From positions 1 through 52,526 of IMG/VR virus record IMGVR_UViG_3300046008_000572: 52,526 nucleotides of DNA, one strand, 5' to 3'. Below are positions 30,213 through 37,779 of this stretch, piece by piece (position 1 is the first letter of the stretch; the number at the start of each line of letters is the position of its first letter). Made by a program: the position numbers and the translations under genes. A model generated the notes under the pieces. That model did no database searches. It saw only the letters and a list, made by a program, of their open reading frames with translations, and was not told where the DNA came from. The stretch is from a virus.

Positions 30213-30488
30213 ATGTATAAAATAAGAATGGCAGGGCGCGACAAAGTAGCGTTGGAATACGGTTGTGTTTTTAAATACAACTACAATCAAACATTGATTG
30301 AAGGCAAAAATAGGATAGTGAACTATAAAGTAACCCTAGAATTTTATAAAGCCAGCGAGCTTTATTGCTTAAAAGTGTTACATTTTGACAAGTTGCAAAA
30401 AGGATTCCTTTCGCCTGTTTTATATACTTACAGCGATTACAACAAGGCAAGAAAACATTTAACGATTTTAAACAAATTTTACAGTTAA
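30213..30488 (+). CDS. Small hypothetical protein
   Basis: 91 residues from the ATG at 30213, with an excellent AAGGAGG 5 nt upstream; an in-frame ATG at 30144 lies inside the previous gene. Basic, mainly beta-like (NRIVNYKVTLEFYKASELYC). No family recognised. Confidence 0.65.
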   Translation: MYKIRMAGRDKVALEYGCVFKYNYNQTLIEGKNRIVNYKVTLEFYKASELYCLKVLHFDKLQKGFLSPVLYTYSDYNKARKHLTILNKFYS

Positions 30489-30500
30489 GACGGTGATATT

Positions 30501-30674
30501 ATGCGATTGAATAGAAAACAAATTGAAGGCGGCGCGGTTCATTATTTCACAAAAGGCGTAACATTCTACAAATCGATTGATGATAGTTACATCGTCACAC
30601 AAAGGGGGAGGATTATTATTTCGAGTTTAAATTACACAATAGCGCGAAACGTGTTAACCGAGTTGGTAAAATAA
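30501..30674 (+). CDS. 57-residue hypothetical protein
   Basis: MRLNRKQIEGGAVHYFTKGV, basic. Last gene of the cassette, 24 nt before the terminator hairpin. Only a weak ribosome site (GACGGTG). Function unknown. Confidence 0.5.
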   Translation: MRLNRKQIEGGAVHYFTKGVTFYKSIDDSYIVTQRGRIIISSLNYTIARNVLTELVK

Positions 30675-30697
30675 CGGGTTAAACTGGTAGACTCGAG

Positions 30698-30728
30698 AAG
30701 GCTTGCATGATGCAAGCCTTTTTTTTTG
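30698..30728 (+). terminator. Strong intrinsic terminator
   Basis: AAGGCTTGCAT and ATGCAAGCCTT form an 11-bp stem with a 1-base centre, followed by nine T. It ends the 28.4-30.7 kb cassette. Confidence 0.9.
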
Positions 30729-30913
30729 GGTAAAATTTTAGCGGGGTGATTGACTCTACCCCACCAATGGGTAGAAATTTAGGCGTGACGCGCCACCATC
30801 ATTCCCCCAACCCTAGAATCACCAAATTAACCAATCCAATCCCTACCTCAACCCCACATAAACCAAATATTCCCTATACAAATCAACAACTTACGATTAT
30901 ATTTTATATAATC
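30729..30913. other. C-rich, G-poor non-coding stretch before the terminase region
   Basis: Contains a GGGGT/ACCCC hairpin (about 30741-30762), a GGCG/CGCC hairpin near 30782, then about 100 bases with many C and few G on the plus strand. Placement just before the terminase genes makes it a candidate packaging or cohesive-end region. I see no credible gene. Confidence 0.4.
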
Positions 30914-30943
30914 TTGACAAACCTCTACCCCATCCATTAAACT
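30914..30943 (+). promoter_or_regulatory. Promoter for the pre-terminase genes
   Basis: TTGACA, 18 bp, TAAACT. Confidence 0.65.
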
Positions 30944-30979
30944 TCCCACTCAGTTCAATTCAACTCGGAGAATAATCAA

Positions 30980-31333
30980 ATGAATACCGTAACAGCCGTT
31001 CTAAGCACCTTCAACCTTCCCGTTATATCACCACATAAGTTCCACGAAGTCTGCGAACCATTGTGTACCCTAACTCATGATGAAGAAACCTACATTAAAT
31101 ACTCAAACGTACCATTCCTCTGCTTTATGACTGACCACCGTTTTCCAGATGAAATGATTCTACACATTATGAAACCTTATATTTGCGACCTATCAGACGA
31201 CGAAGAATCTGATTATCCTATCGGCTACGGATGGCTCTACTGTGGTAGCGATGACTGGTGTGATAATCTATACCACCCCGTACATGGCGATACCTACGAT
31301 GACCGTAAAGTAATAGGATTTATTAAATTATGA
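30980..31333 (+). CDS. Hypothetical protein
   Basis: 117 residues, CGGAG upstream. Rich in Asp, Tyr, Trp and Cys (GYGWLYCGSDDWCDNLYHPV). It overlaps the next gene by ATGA. No family recognised. Confidence 0.65.
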   Translation: MNTVTAVLSTFNLPVISPHKFHEVCEPLCTLTHDEETYIKYSNVPFLCFMTDHRFPDEMILHIMKPYICDLSDDEESDYPIGYGWLYCGSDDWCDNLYHPVHGDTYDDRKVIGFIKL

Positions 31334-31536
31334 AATATAACCAATTCATCGAACTAACTCAAGACGACGACCCTTACGAGGTTTCTTTATTGTGTCTGAA
31401 GTATTTAAAAGAAGTTAATTATCAGAATAAAACGATGCAAGCACTGTGTCGTATCGCTAAGAAAGAACTTAATTCCGAGTATCTTCTACCTGACATCATC
31501 AAACTCCTATCTCATTGTGAACGAGAAGGGTACTGA
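31330..31536 (+). CDS. Small helical hypothetical protein
   Basis: 68 residues (MKYNQFIELTQDDDPYEVSL), helical. The start overlaps the upstream stop, implying coupling. Function unknown. Confidence 0.6.
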   Translation: MKYNQFIELTQDDDPYEVSLLCLKYLKEVNYQNKTMQALCRIAKKELNSEYLLPDIIKLLSHCEREGY

Positions 31537-31549
31537 AATACGAAATAAC

Positions 31550-31604
31550 TTGACAAACAACCGTATAATGTGATAGCTTTATGTAACTATTACATTATAC
31601 GGTT
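31550..31604 (+). promoter_or_regulatory. Promoter region with an 18-bp palindrome before TerS
   Basis: TTGACA at 31550 with a poor -10 (GATAGC) at 17 bp. A near-perfect 18-base inverted repeat, AACCGTATAATGTGATAG and CTATTACATTATACGGTT, spans 31559-31604 and ends 6 nt before the start codon. It could be an operator over the promoter or an RNA hairpin over the ribosome site; I see no normal ribosome site. Confidence 0.55.
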
Positions 31605-31609
31605 TTATT

Positions 31610-32104
31610 ATGACTAACGAAAAAGAATCTAAACAAAGGGAATTATCACAGGTGGAAAAGGATGCGATAGACAAGTTTCTAAAAGAATACGTCTACGACT
31701 TGAATCCAGAACTTGCTGCATTGCGTTGCAACATTTCTAAAATGTACGCAAAGAGTGTGGCTAATACATGGATGGAAACCGAATACTTTCAAACGGAATT
31801 AAAGAAATACAACGCACATTCTGATTCATTACTATCAGATGAAGCAGCCCTAAAATCCGAAATGTTGCGTAATCTCATTCAGATTATGAAAGCAGATGGT
31901 GAAAACACCAATCCTACTGCACGAATTACTGCTATGGATAGAATCTCTAAGCTGATGGGATTTGATGCTAAACAACAAGTGGACACCTCACAAGTCCAAC
32001 ACTCCGTTATGATAGTCCCCGCACCCCTATCTGTTGACGACTGGAGTCAACAGGCAATGTCACAACAAGCAGAACTTTATAAACAACTGGAAGCATCACT
32101 ATGA
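31610..32104 (+). CDS. terS: Terminase small subunit
   Basis: 164 residues. The N-terminal DNA-binding region (LNPELAALRCNISKMYAKSV) has helix-turn-helix character, followed by a helical oligomerisation region (ALKSEMLRNLIQIMKADGEN, TARITAMDRISKLMGFDAKQ), typical of phage TerS. The large subunit follows after four... three small genes. It should recognise the packaging site, possibly nearby. No separate ribosome site is visible because the palindrome runs up to the start. Confidence 0.85.
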   Translation: MTNEKESKQRELSQVEKDAIDKFLKEYVYDLNPELAALRCNISKMYAKSVANTWMETEYFQTELKKYNAHSDSLLSDEAALKSEMLRNLIQIMKADGENTNPTARITAMDRISKLMGFDAKQQVDTSQVQHSVMIVPAPLSVDDWSQQAMSQQAELYKQLEASL

Positions 32105-32352
32105 CTAAATTAACAACAGGTTATTATCAGTACAAACCCAATACAGGTATTACATTCTTAGATACACATTTGTATGTGGGGGAAATATCGAGTGATACGA
32201 TGCTAGTCACACCTTCGATGTTTCATAAGATTGCTAATTCTGATGTGTGTGATAAAGCTAATTCTAATACAATCTGCTTCTTCAAACACAATGATGATTT
32301 CTTAATTGATTTACACTTCACACACAATATCGGAGGATTACATGATTACTGA
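32101..32352 (+). CDS. Small hypothetical protein
   Basis: 83 residues between TerS and TerL; start overlaps the TerS stop (ATGA). Beta-like, with several Asp, Asn and His. No family recognised. Confidence 0.6.
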   Translation: MTKLTTGYYQYKPNTGITFLDTHLYVGEISSDTMLVTPSMFHKIANSDVCDKANSNTICFFKHNDDFLIDLHFTHNIGGLHDY

Positions 32353-32638
32353 TGAAGCGACATTTAAGAAACATATTGTGGTCGCACTAGCAAATCAGCT
32401 TACGTTACATATTGATAGATTGATTACACACAGTAAATTATCGTTTACACAGAAACAAGCGATTGAAAATATGCGTGAATCAGGTGTGATGAATGCGATT
32501 ATTCTGGGAGATTTTACCAAATTATCGGTAGATAAACTTATCGACTTATTTATGATTTTTGACCTCGGTATTTCGATTCACTTATTATCGAAAGAAAGCT
32601 ACGCAATAGAATGTGTTGATACGTTAAGGAAACATTAA
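32342..32638 (+). CDS. Small hypothetical protein
   Basis: 98 residues from the ATG at 32342, GGAGG 5 nt upstream. Helical (FKKHIVVALANQLTLHIDRL). It overlaps the gene before it by 11 bases. Function unknown. Confidence 0.6.
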   Translation: MITDEATFKKHIVVALANQLTLHIDRLITHSKLSFTQKQAIENMRESGVMNAIILGDFTKLSVDKLIDLFMIFDLGISIHLLSKESYAIECVDTLRKH

Positions 32639-32641
32639 ACA

Positions 32642-32806
32642 ATGGATGAAGATTACGATGATGACTACCTAATTGATATTAGAGGTAGTGTAGATATTGA
32701 AGATATTTTAGCTAATGTGCATATTCACGATGAAGGATTGTTTAGATTACGTCATGAATTAGAGTTTAATGACGGAACGATGATTGGGTGTTGGGATGAT
32801 GAGTAG
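32642..32806 (+). CDS. 54-residue acidic protein
   Basis: MDEDYDDDYLIDIRGSVDIE, extremely acidic. It overlaps the TerL start by 11 bases. No strong ribosome site (AAGGAAAC at some distance). Function unknown. Confidence 0.55.
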   Translation: MDEDYDDDYLIDIRGSVDIEDILANVHIHDEGLFRLRHELEFNDGTMIGCWDDE

Positions 32807-34415
32807 TGGTAGTAAAGCTCTCAGGTTATCTGATACTGGTGGTGAAATTCCGAAAGGTTATAAATTACACGAAGATGAGCTATTGATTCCAAATAATGCA
32901 AACGTGATATGGCAACCATCAAAAGGTTCACAAACTCTAGCCCTTAGTTCACCTGCTCAAACCATCCTTTATAGCGGCTCTAGGGGAAACGGGAAGTCTG
33001 ATTGCCAAATCATGCGGTTTAGGAAATCGGTAGGTTTAGGTTATGGTAAATACCTTAGAGGTATCATCGTAGACCGTACTTATGGCGCGTTAGATGATTT
33101 GGTAAGCAAGTCTAAGAGATATTTTCCAGAATTTAATGATGGTGCGAAGTTCTACTCGTCGAAAGGTGAATATAGATGGGTGTGGAAGGACGGAGAGGAA
33201 TTACTTTTCCGAAGTATTGCAGATGAGAATGATTATCAAAAACTTCACGGGCAAGAATTTGTTTACATTGGGGTTAATGAAGTAAGTCAGTACCCTGACC
33301 TTTCGGTATTAGACCTTCTTTCATCGTTAAATCGTTCATCATTTGTACCTAGCGAACACCCACTTCCCGATGGGTCATTATTACCTGAGATTCCGCTATG
33401 TATATTTTTAACCTCAAATCCGACGGGCAGAAGTAGCTTAGAAGTGAAGCGAAGATTCGTAGATGCAGGTAAAAACGGAGAGATTGTAAAAAGAGAAGTT
33501 AAAATTTTTAACCCTAGAACTCAAGAAAATGAAATTTTAGTAAAAACACAATGTCATATTTTTGGTTCATATAAAGAAAACACAAAGTTATCACCTGAAT
33601 ATGTAGCTGATTTAGAGTCTATTAGGGATGAAAAGCTCAGAAAAAAATGGTTGATGGGCATTTGGGATGGAGTTGGTGAAGATGATGGGATGTATGCGGA
33701 TGTGTGGGATAAAAACATTCATATTGTAGAACCTTTCGATATTCCGAAAGACTGGAAAATAGACAGATGTATGGATTTCGGGGAAAGCTCACCTAGCAGT
33801 ATTGGTTATTATGCTGAAAGTAACGGTGAAGATATAGTCCTTAGAAACGGCAAAACAAAGTCAACAATCAAAGGTGATTTATTTTATTTTACTGAAATAT
33901 ACACTTGTTTAGATGGTTATTTGAATAAAGGGACACGGGTATTACCTCACGATTTAGCTAAAATGATAGTCGAACACGAATTATCGCTCGGCATTTATGA
34001 TAGAGTTGTTCCAGGTGTAGCCGATACCGCTATATTTTCAAATAACATGGGAAATAGCGTAGCTGGAATGATGGATAAACCAATAACAATAGGAAGTAAA
34101 GTTTATCCAGGTGTTAAATGGCGCAGATATGACGCTTTAAAGAAACCAGGTAGTAGAATTGATGGTGTTAAGAAGATTAGAGAGCGTTTTGCTAATGCGA
34201 AAACTTCTCCTGAAAAACCATACCGTGATAAACCCGCGCTATTTGTGTTTAATACCTGTAAATACTTTATTGATATTATTCCCTACACAATTAGGGATTC
34301 TAAGAACCCTGATGATGTTGATGGTTCTAATGATCATGTGAATGATCAATTAAGATACAAATTACTATCAATGAACACTGGTGGTAAAACTGGTAAAACT
34401 TCTGGACTTACTTAA
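32796..34415 (+). CDS. terL: Terminase large subunit
   Basis: Packaging motor and nuclease, about 540 residues. The ATPase Walker A is GSRGNGKS at about 61-68, with a Walker B-like VYIGVNEVSQ and the coupling motif LTSNPTG. The nuclease domain begins at CMDFGESSP (first acidic residue), with GVADTAIF as the second acidic motif and DGSNDHVNDQLRY near the C-terminus as the third. I start at 32796 or 32799 (ATGATG); the frame extends to a TTG at 32784. A homing HNH gene follows. Confidence 0.95.
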   Translation: MMSSGSKALRLSDTGGEIPKGYKLHEDELLIPNNANVIWQPSKGSQTLALSSPAQTILYSGSRGNGKSDCQIMRFRKSVGLGYGKYLRGIIVDRTYGALDDLVSKSKRYFPEFNDGAKFYSSKGEYRWVWKDGEELLFRSIADENDYQKLHGQEFVYIGVNEVSQYPDLSVLDLLSSLNRSSFVPSEHPLPDGSLLPEIPLCIFLTSNPTGRSSLEVKRRFVDAGKNGEIVKREVKIFNPRTQENEILVKTQCHIFGSYKENTKLSPEYVADLESIRDEKLRKKWLMGIWDGVGEDDGMYADVWDKNIHIVEPFDIPKDWKIDRCMDFGESSPSSIGYYAESNGEDIVLRNGKTKSTIKGDLFYFTEIYTCLDGYLNKGTRVLPHDLAKMIVEHELSLGIYDRVVPGVADTAIFSNNMGNSVAGMMDKPITIGSKVYPGVKWRRYDALKKPGSRIDGVKKIRERFANAKTSPEKPYRDKPALFVFNTCKYFIDIIPYTIRDSKNPDDVDGSNDHVNDQLRYKLLSMNTGGKTGKTSGLT

Positions 34416-34418
34416 TTC

Positions 34419-34447
34419 TTGACATTTATCAATAAATATGAAATAAT
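34419..34447 (+). promoter_or_regulatory. Promoter of the HNH-AP2 gene
   Basis: TTGACA, 17 bp, AATAAT with TGA before the -10. It begins 4 nt after the TerL stop. Confidence 0.75.
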
Positions 34448-34452
34448 GCTAT

Positions 34453-34539
34453 TTGTGGATAGAGCATCGAACTCGAAAAGCCTTCAGTAAGCCTTCCACA
34501 ATCATTAGACACTGTTCACAATATCCAATAACTGTAAGG
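34453..34539 (+). promoter_or_regulatory. Leader of the HNH-AP2 gene with ribosome-site pairing
   Basis: TTGTGGA (34453) pairs with TCCACAA (34495). The loop holds a small GAG/CTC hairpin and CCTTCAGT (34481), which can pair with ACTG-T-AAGG (34531-34539), the ribosome site, leaving one bulged T. This is the same plan and the same bulge as at 18565-18647. Confidence 0.7.
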
Positions 34540-34549
34540 AATCAAAATT

Positions 34550-35233
34550 ATGTCAAAGACAAGAAAGCTCCCTAGTCAAGAATATCTACATGAATGTTTT
34601 AATTATGATGAAAAAACTGGGGATTTGTTTTGGAAAGAAAGACCGAGAGAACATTTTAATTCAGACAGAGGGTTTAATTCATTTAATGCTAGACTTGCAG
34701 GGAAATTAGCATCGACTTGTACAAGTAAAATGAGCTATAAAACCACCTCCGTTGGAGGTTATTCTGCTATTGCTTCTCATAGAGTAATATGGAAATATCA
34801 TACTGGTAAAGACCCCGTTGGTGTAATAGACCATATAAATCAAGACAAGTTAGATAGTCGAATTGAAAATCTCAGAGATGTGACGCAGGATATAAATTGT
34901 CATAACACCAGTGAATCTAAGAATAATACATCTGGAACAAAAGGCGTTTCATTTGATAAGAAGGGTAGTATGTGGAGAGCTTTAATAACTATTAAAGGGA
35001 ATATAATCCATTTAGGATTTTTCAAAGATAAAGAATCTGCAATAAAAGCTCGCAAAGAAGCTGAAGAAAAAGATTGGTCACATTTAGACGATGCAACTGT
35101 TAAGCATAATAAGACTAATTGTAGAAATATAGATTTATCATATTTAAAGGAATGCTTAGTGTATGATAACGGCGAGTTAATATGGAATATAAATAGACCT
35201 GAAACCCATTTTAAAAATAAAAAAATCATATAA
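34550..35233 (+). CDS. HNH homing endonuclease with AP2 domain, first half of a split tandem enzyme
   Basis: 227 residues. YLHECFNYDEKTGDLFWKER, then an HNH core (GVIDHINQDKLDSRIENLRD) and an AP2 DNA-binding domain (NNTSGTKGVSFDKKGSMWRA). After about residue 185 a second family N-terminus begins (YLKECLVYDNGELIWNINRP), but the frame ends at KNKKII. Removing one A from the A7 run at 35219-35225 joins it to the next frame (SYNAWITMFSGKIAGS). So it looks like a double HNH-AP2 protein broken by one base. Its promoter and regulated leader are intact, and the first half alone is a complete enzyme. Confidence 0.85.
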   Translation: MSKTRKLPSQEYLHECFNYDEKTGDLFWKERPREHFNSDRGFNSFNARLAGKLASTCTSKMSYKTTSVGGYSAIASHRVIWKYHTGKDPVGVIDHINQDKLDSRIENLRDVTQDINCHNTSESKNNTSGTKGVSFDKKGSMWRALITIKGNIIHLGFFKDKESAIKARKEAEEKDWSHLDDATVKHNKTNCRNIDLSYLKECLVYDNGELIWNINRPETHFKNKKII

Positions 35234-35246
35234 TGCTTGGATCACT

Positions 35247-35651
35247 ATGTTTTCTGGAAAAATAGCGGGTAGTATTCGTGAAACGTATAGAGTTATAAAC
35301 CTACATGGTTTTAGTTATCGGGTACACAGACTAATATATTGGATATGTACAGGAGTAGAACCTACTGATGATAAGGTAATTGACCACATCAACGGAGATA
35401 GGTTAGATAATCGTATTGAGACCTTACGCCTATGTTCGCGTATGGAAAATTGTAGAAATACAGTTTTAGCAATCAATAACACTACTGGCTTCAAAGGAGT
35501 TAGACTTAGAAAAAGCGGTAGATGGGAAGCTAGAATTAGACATGAAGGAAAACTTATAAATTTAGGACATCACGACACCGCTGAACTAGCACACGCCGCC
35601 TACTGCAAAGCATCTACCGAACTACACGGTGAATTTGCGAATCACGGTTAA
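35247..35651 (+). CDS. HNH-AP2 endonuclease, second half
   Basis: 134 residues from an ATG at 35247, though coding-like sequence in this frame begins at the A7 run (35219). HNH core VIDHINGDRLDNRIETLRLC and AP2-like NNTTGFKGVRLRKSGRWEAR, LINLGHHDTAELAHAAYCKA. No ribosome site before the ATG, so it is either the lost half of the upstream gene or made by slippage. The HNH and AP2 residues look intact. Confidence 0.7.
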   Translation: MFSGKIAGSIRETYRVINLHGFSYRVHRLIYWICTGVEPTDDKVIDHINGDRLDNRIETLRLCSRMENCRNTVLAINNTTGFKGVRLRKSGRWEARIRHEGKLINLGHHDTAELAHAAYCKASTELHGEFANHG

Positions 35652-35664
35652 ACTTTAAATAAAC

Positions 35665-35797
35665 TTTAACTCCGTGTAATACATGGAGTTAAAAACAGAC
35701 AGAGCGCGGAACTAATGAAACCGTTACCTATATTCAGGTAACGGAACAATATCAACCACTTGAACCTATCTCATCCATTGTGATAAGATAGGTTTTT
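35665..35797 (+). terminator. Three successive 9-bp hairpins, the last a terminator
   Basis: TTTAACTCC/GGAGTTAAA (35665-35693), CCGTTACCT/AGGTAACGG (35721-35744) and AACCTATCT/AGATAGGTT (35763-35794) followed by TTTTC. The gap 35652-35821 holds no gene. The middle hairpin resembles the GGTNACC motifs at 27.3 kb. Confidence 0.65.
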
Positions 35798-35821
35798 CAA
35801 TTAACTAAGGTAATAAAAAAA

Positions 35822-36022
35822 ATGAAACTAGAAAGAAATCACTCTAAATGGGACGGCGGTAAAGGAAGTATTTCAAGACCTACAAACCAATCCAAATACG
35901 CAGAAGGTTACGATAGAATCTTCGGTAAGAAAGAAAAACCAAACCCAGAAGACTATAAACAAACTTCATGGTGTTGTGATGAAGAATTACTTGACAAGAA
36001 CATATCAAATCATGTAGACTAA
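35822..36022 (+). CDS. Small basic hypothetical protein
   Basis: 66 residues, MKLERNHSKWDGGKGSISRP, with WCCDEELL near the end. AAGGTAAT lies upstream. No family recognised. Confidence 0.55.
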   Translation: MKLERNHSKWDGGKGSISRPTNQSKYAEGYDRIFGKKEKPNPEDYKQTSWCCDEELLDKNISNHVD

Positions 36023-36047
36023 CTGCTTTATTAACGAGGAGATTAAA

Positions 36048-36251
36048 ATGAAAGTAGAATTTGTACCAGAAGTAGGTGATGTCGTATTTTTAACGTCTGA
36101 TTTAGACCAATCAATGCCTATGACGATTGAAGAATTATCTGAGTGTGATTGTGGTGTGTTAAACGCAGATGTTGTGTGGGCTGATTTCGGTGATATTAAA
36201 CGTGATTCGTTTGATTTAAAATGTTTGGTGTGTTTGGAAATGTTGGATTAA
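36048..36251 (+). CDS. Small acidic hypothetical protein
   Basis: 67 residues, MKVEFVPEVGDVVFLTSDLD, probably a small beta barrel with four Cys. GAGGAG lies 7 nt upstream. A strong terminator follows, so it ends a unit. Confidence 0.6.
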   Translation: MKVEFVPEVGDVVFLTSDLDQSMPMTIEELSECDCGVLNADVVWADFGDIKRDSFDLKCLVCLEMLD

Positions 36252-36269
36252 CAATTGTTTGTTCCTTTT

Positions 36270-36309
36270 AACCCTTAATTGATTTATTTCAATTAAGGGT
36301 TTTTTATTG
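36270..36309 (+). terminator. Strong intrinsic terminator
   Basis: AACCCTTAATTG and CAATTAAGGGTT form a 12-bp stem with an 8-nt loop, then TTTTTATT. Confidence 0.9.
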
Positions 36310-36328
36310 CCTAAAATAAACTAAATCA

Positions 36329-36357
36329 TTTACAATTTTGTAAAATTATGCTATACT
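36329..36357 (+). promoter_or_regulatory. Promoter with extended -10
   Basis: TTTACA, 17 bp, TATACT, with TGC before the -10. Confidence 0.7.
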
Positions 36358-36387
36358 CGCAATTTACTATAACTAGGAGTTTTGAAA

Positions 36388-37066
36388 ATGGGCGCAGATA
36401 TAAAATACATTGGGACACAAGGTCGGAATATACAAATCCTATCTATACTTATGTAACTACTTGGGCTAACAGACCTAATATTAAATCGTTAAGTCCTTTT
36501 GTGGATAGAATTATTATCACAGACGTAGGTATAGGTGGTTCTGAGTGGTACTCAGATGGAACTCGATATAGGGCTGTTGGTGGAAGTGTTGATTTAGCAC
36601 GAGTAATGACGGGCGGAATATCTACATCTACATCAACAACGGCTCTTGAATCCGTGAAGCTGCATGGCGGATTAGCTAAGATTGGGATGTCATTACATTA
36701 GATTCGTTACTAGGAAAAGCCGTGGCAGCAGGTGATGCTGGAGTAATGGGTTTCCTTGGCGGCGTAAGTGGGACATCATCTGACCCAACTATAAGTCAAT
36801 CGCCGACAGGAACTCCCGCTGGAAGCGGTCTAGTTCATTACAAAACGGCGTTTAAATTGATTTCCACAACTCAGATACAATTTATAACAATTCCTGTTGG
36901 ATATGTAGGATCACAATCAAACTCCTCACTTTCACCTAGCGGGATTATAGCGAGCTTAGACACAACAATAGATGAGTATCTGACTCTTTGGCACAGATTT
37001 TCAGCAGCAGCTACAACCACAGTGACAGCGGTAAATTTACAAGTAACCCTAAAAACCTGCGGCTAA
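36388..37066 (+). pseudogene. Structural-protein-like gene broken by two frameshifts
   Basis: The ATG at 36388 with AGGAG 9 nt upstream gives MGADIKYIGTQGRNIQ and stops at 36456. From about 36425 the sequence continues in another frame (NPIYTYVTTWANRPNIKSL... VGIGGSEWYSDGTRYRAVGG) to 36701, then from about 36690 in a third (DVITLDSLLGKAVAAGDAGV...) to 37066. That reads as one gene of about 225 codons, like tail-fibre or other virion surface proteins. The middle frame has no usable start, because its only ATG lies in the promoter. Causes: decay, sequence error, or programmed frameshifting. Confidence 0.6.
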
Positions 37067-37091
37067 TACACTTATTTATTAAACAAAACAC

Positions 37092-37120
37092 TTGACATCG
37101 CTTAAACACTATGATACTAT
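37092..37120 (+). promoter_or_regulatory. Promoter of the HU-like gene
   Basis: TTGACA, 17 bp, TACTAT with TGA before the -10. Confidence 0.8.
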
Positions 37121-37175
37121 CGCATCAGATTTACAAATAACATATTTTTTAACTAAACACAAGGATTTATTACCA

Positions 37176-37448
37176 ATGACGTTTCAAGATTTTTTAAAAG
37201 AAGTAAAAGTACAATTAGCTAACACAGGTGTAGAACTCACGAATGATAAAGTTCGTGCAGTTGTTGATTGTGTGTTCACTACTGTGTCTGCTAACGATGA
37301 AGTTCGTATTCCTAACTTCGGTTCGTTTAAGACGAAAGTTCGCGCAGCTCGTCCAGCACGAGCAGGACGTAATCCAGCTACAGGTGAAGCAATGGACTTA
37401 CCTGCTACGGAAGCTAAAAATTACCTCGCGTTTAAACAAGCTAAGTAA
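37176..37448 (+). CDS. HU/IHF-family DNA-binding protein
   Basis: 90 residues from the ATG at 37176 with AAGGA upstream. Helical N-terminal dimer part (FQDFLKEVKVQLANTGVELT), then RIPNFGSFKTKV and RPARAGRNPATGEAMDLPAT, the beta-arm with the conserved RNPATGE signature of HU proteins. It should bend or coat phage DNA, perhaps in packaging or gene control. It has its own strong promoter. Confidence 0.93.
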   Translation: MTFQDFLKEVKVQLANTGVELTNDKVRAVVDCVFTTVSANDEVRIPNFGSFKTKVRAARPARAGRNPATGEAMDLPATEAKNYLAFKQAK

Positions 37449-37512
37449 TTTAAATTGTTCTTAACTGTAAGAACCTATATTTATAGTATGGGTTCTTATA
37501 AAGAAGGTGGAT

Positions 37513-37779
37513 ATGACAGAAGAAGAGATTATTAAATTAGTTACAGAAACACTACAGAAATCCAACAGTAGTTCAGATGTAAAATCTAATTTTATTTCAA
37601 GATGGATAAGAAAAAGGCTACAAGAACCTAGCACTTATCAAGGTTTAATAATTATAATCCCAATCATTCTGACCTATTCTTTAGAGATTGATTCCGAAAC
37701 AGCAACCAAGATTGTGATAGGTTCGCTAGCATTAGTAGCTGGACATAATGTAGTTAGAAGTGAAACAGATGAAAATTAA
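37513..37779 (+). CDS. Putative holin or small membrane protein
   Basis: 88 residues from the ATG at 37513, GAAGG about 5 nt upstream. A charged N-terminus is followed by two hydrophobic segments, GLIIIIPIILTYSLEI and TKIVIGSLALVAGHNVV, the size and shape of a holin. No endolysin is adjacent, so this is a guess from topology. The end overlaps the following HNH gene. Confidence 0.5.
   Translation: MTEEEIIKLVTETLQKSNSSSDVKSNFISRWIRKRLQEPSTYQGLIIIIPIILTYSLEIDSETATKIVIGSLALVAGHNVVRSETDEN

Noticed and set aside
30746-30940. 64-codon Pro/Thr-rich frame
   Set aside because: It has no ribosome site, low-complexity composition follows from the C-rich DNA, and it overlaps the promoter at 30914.
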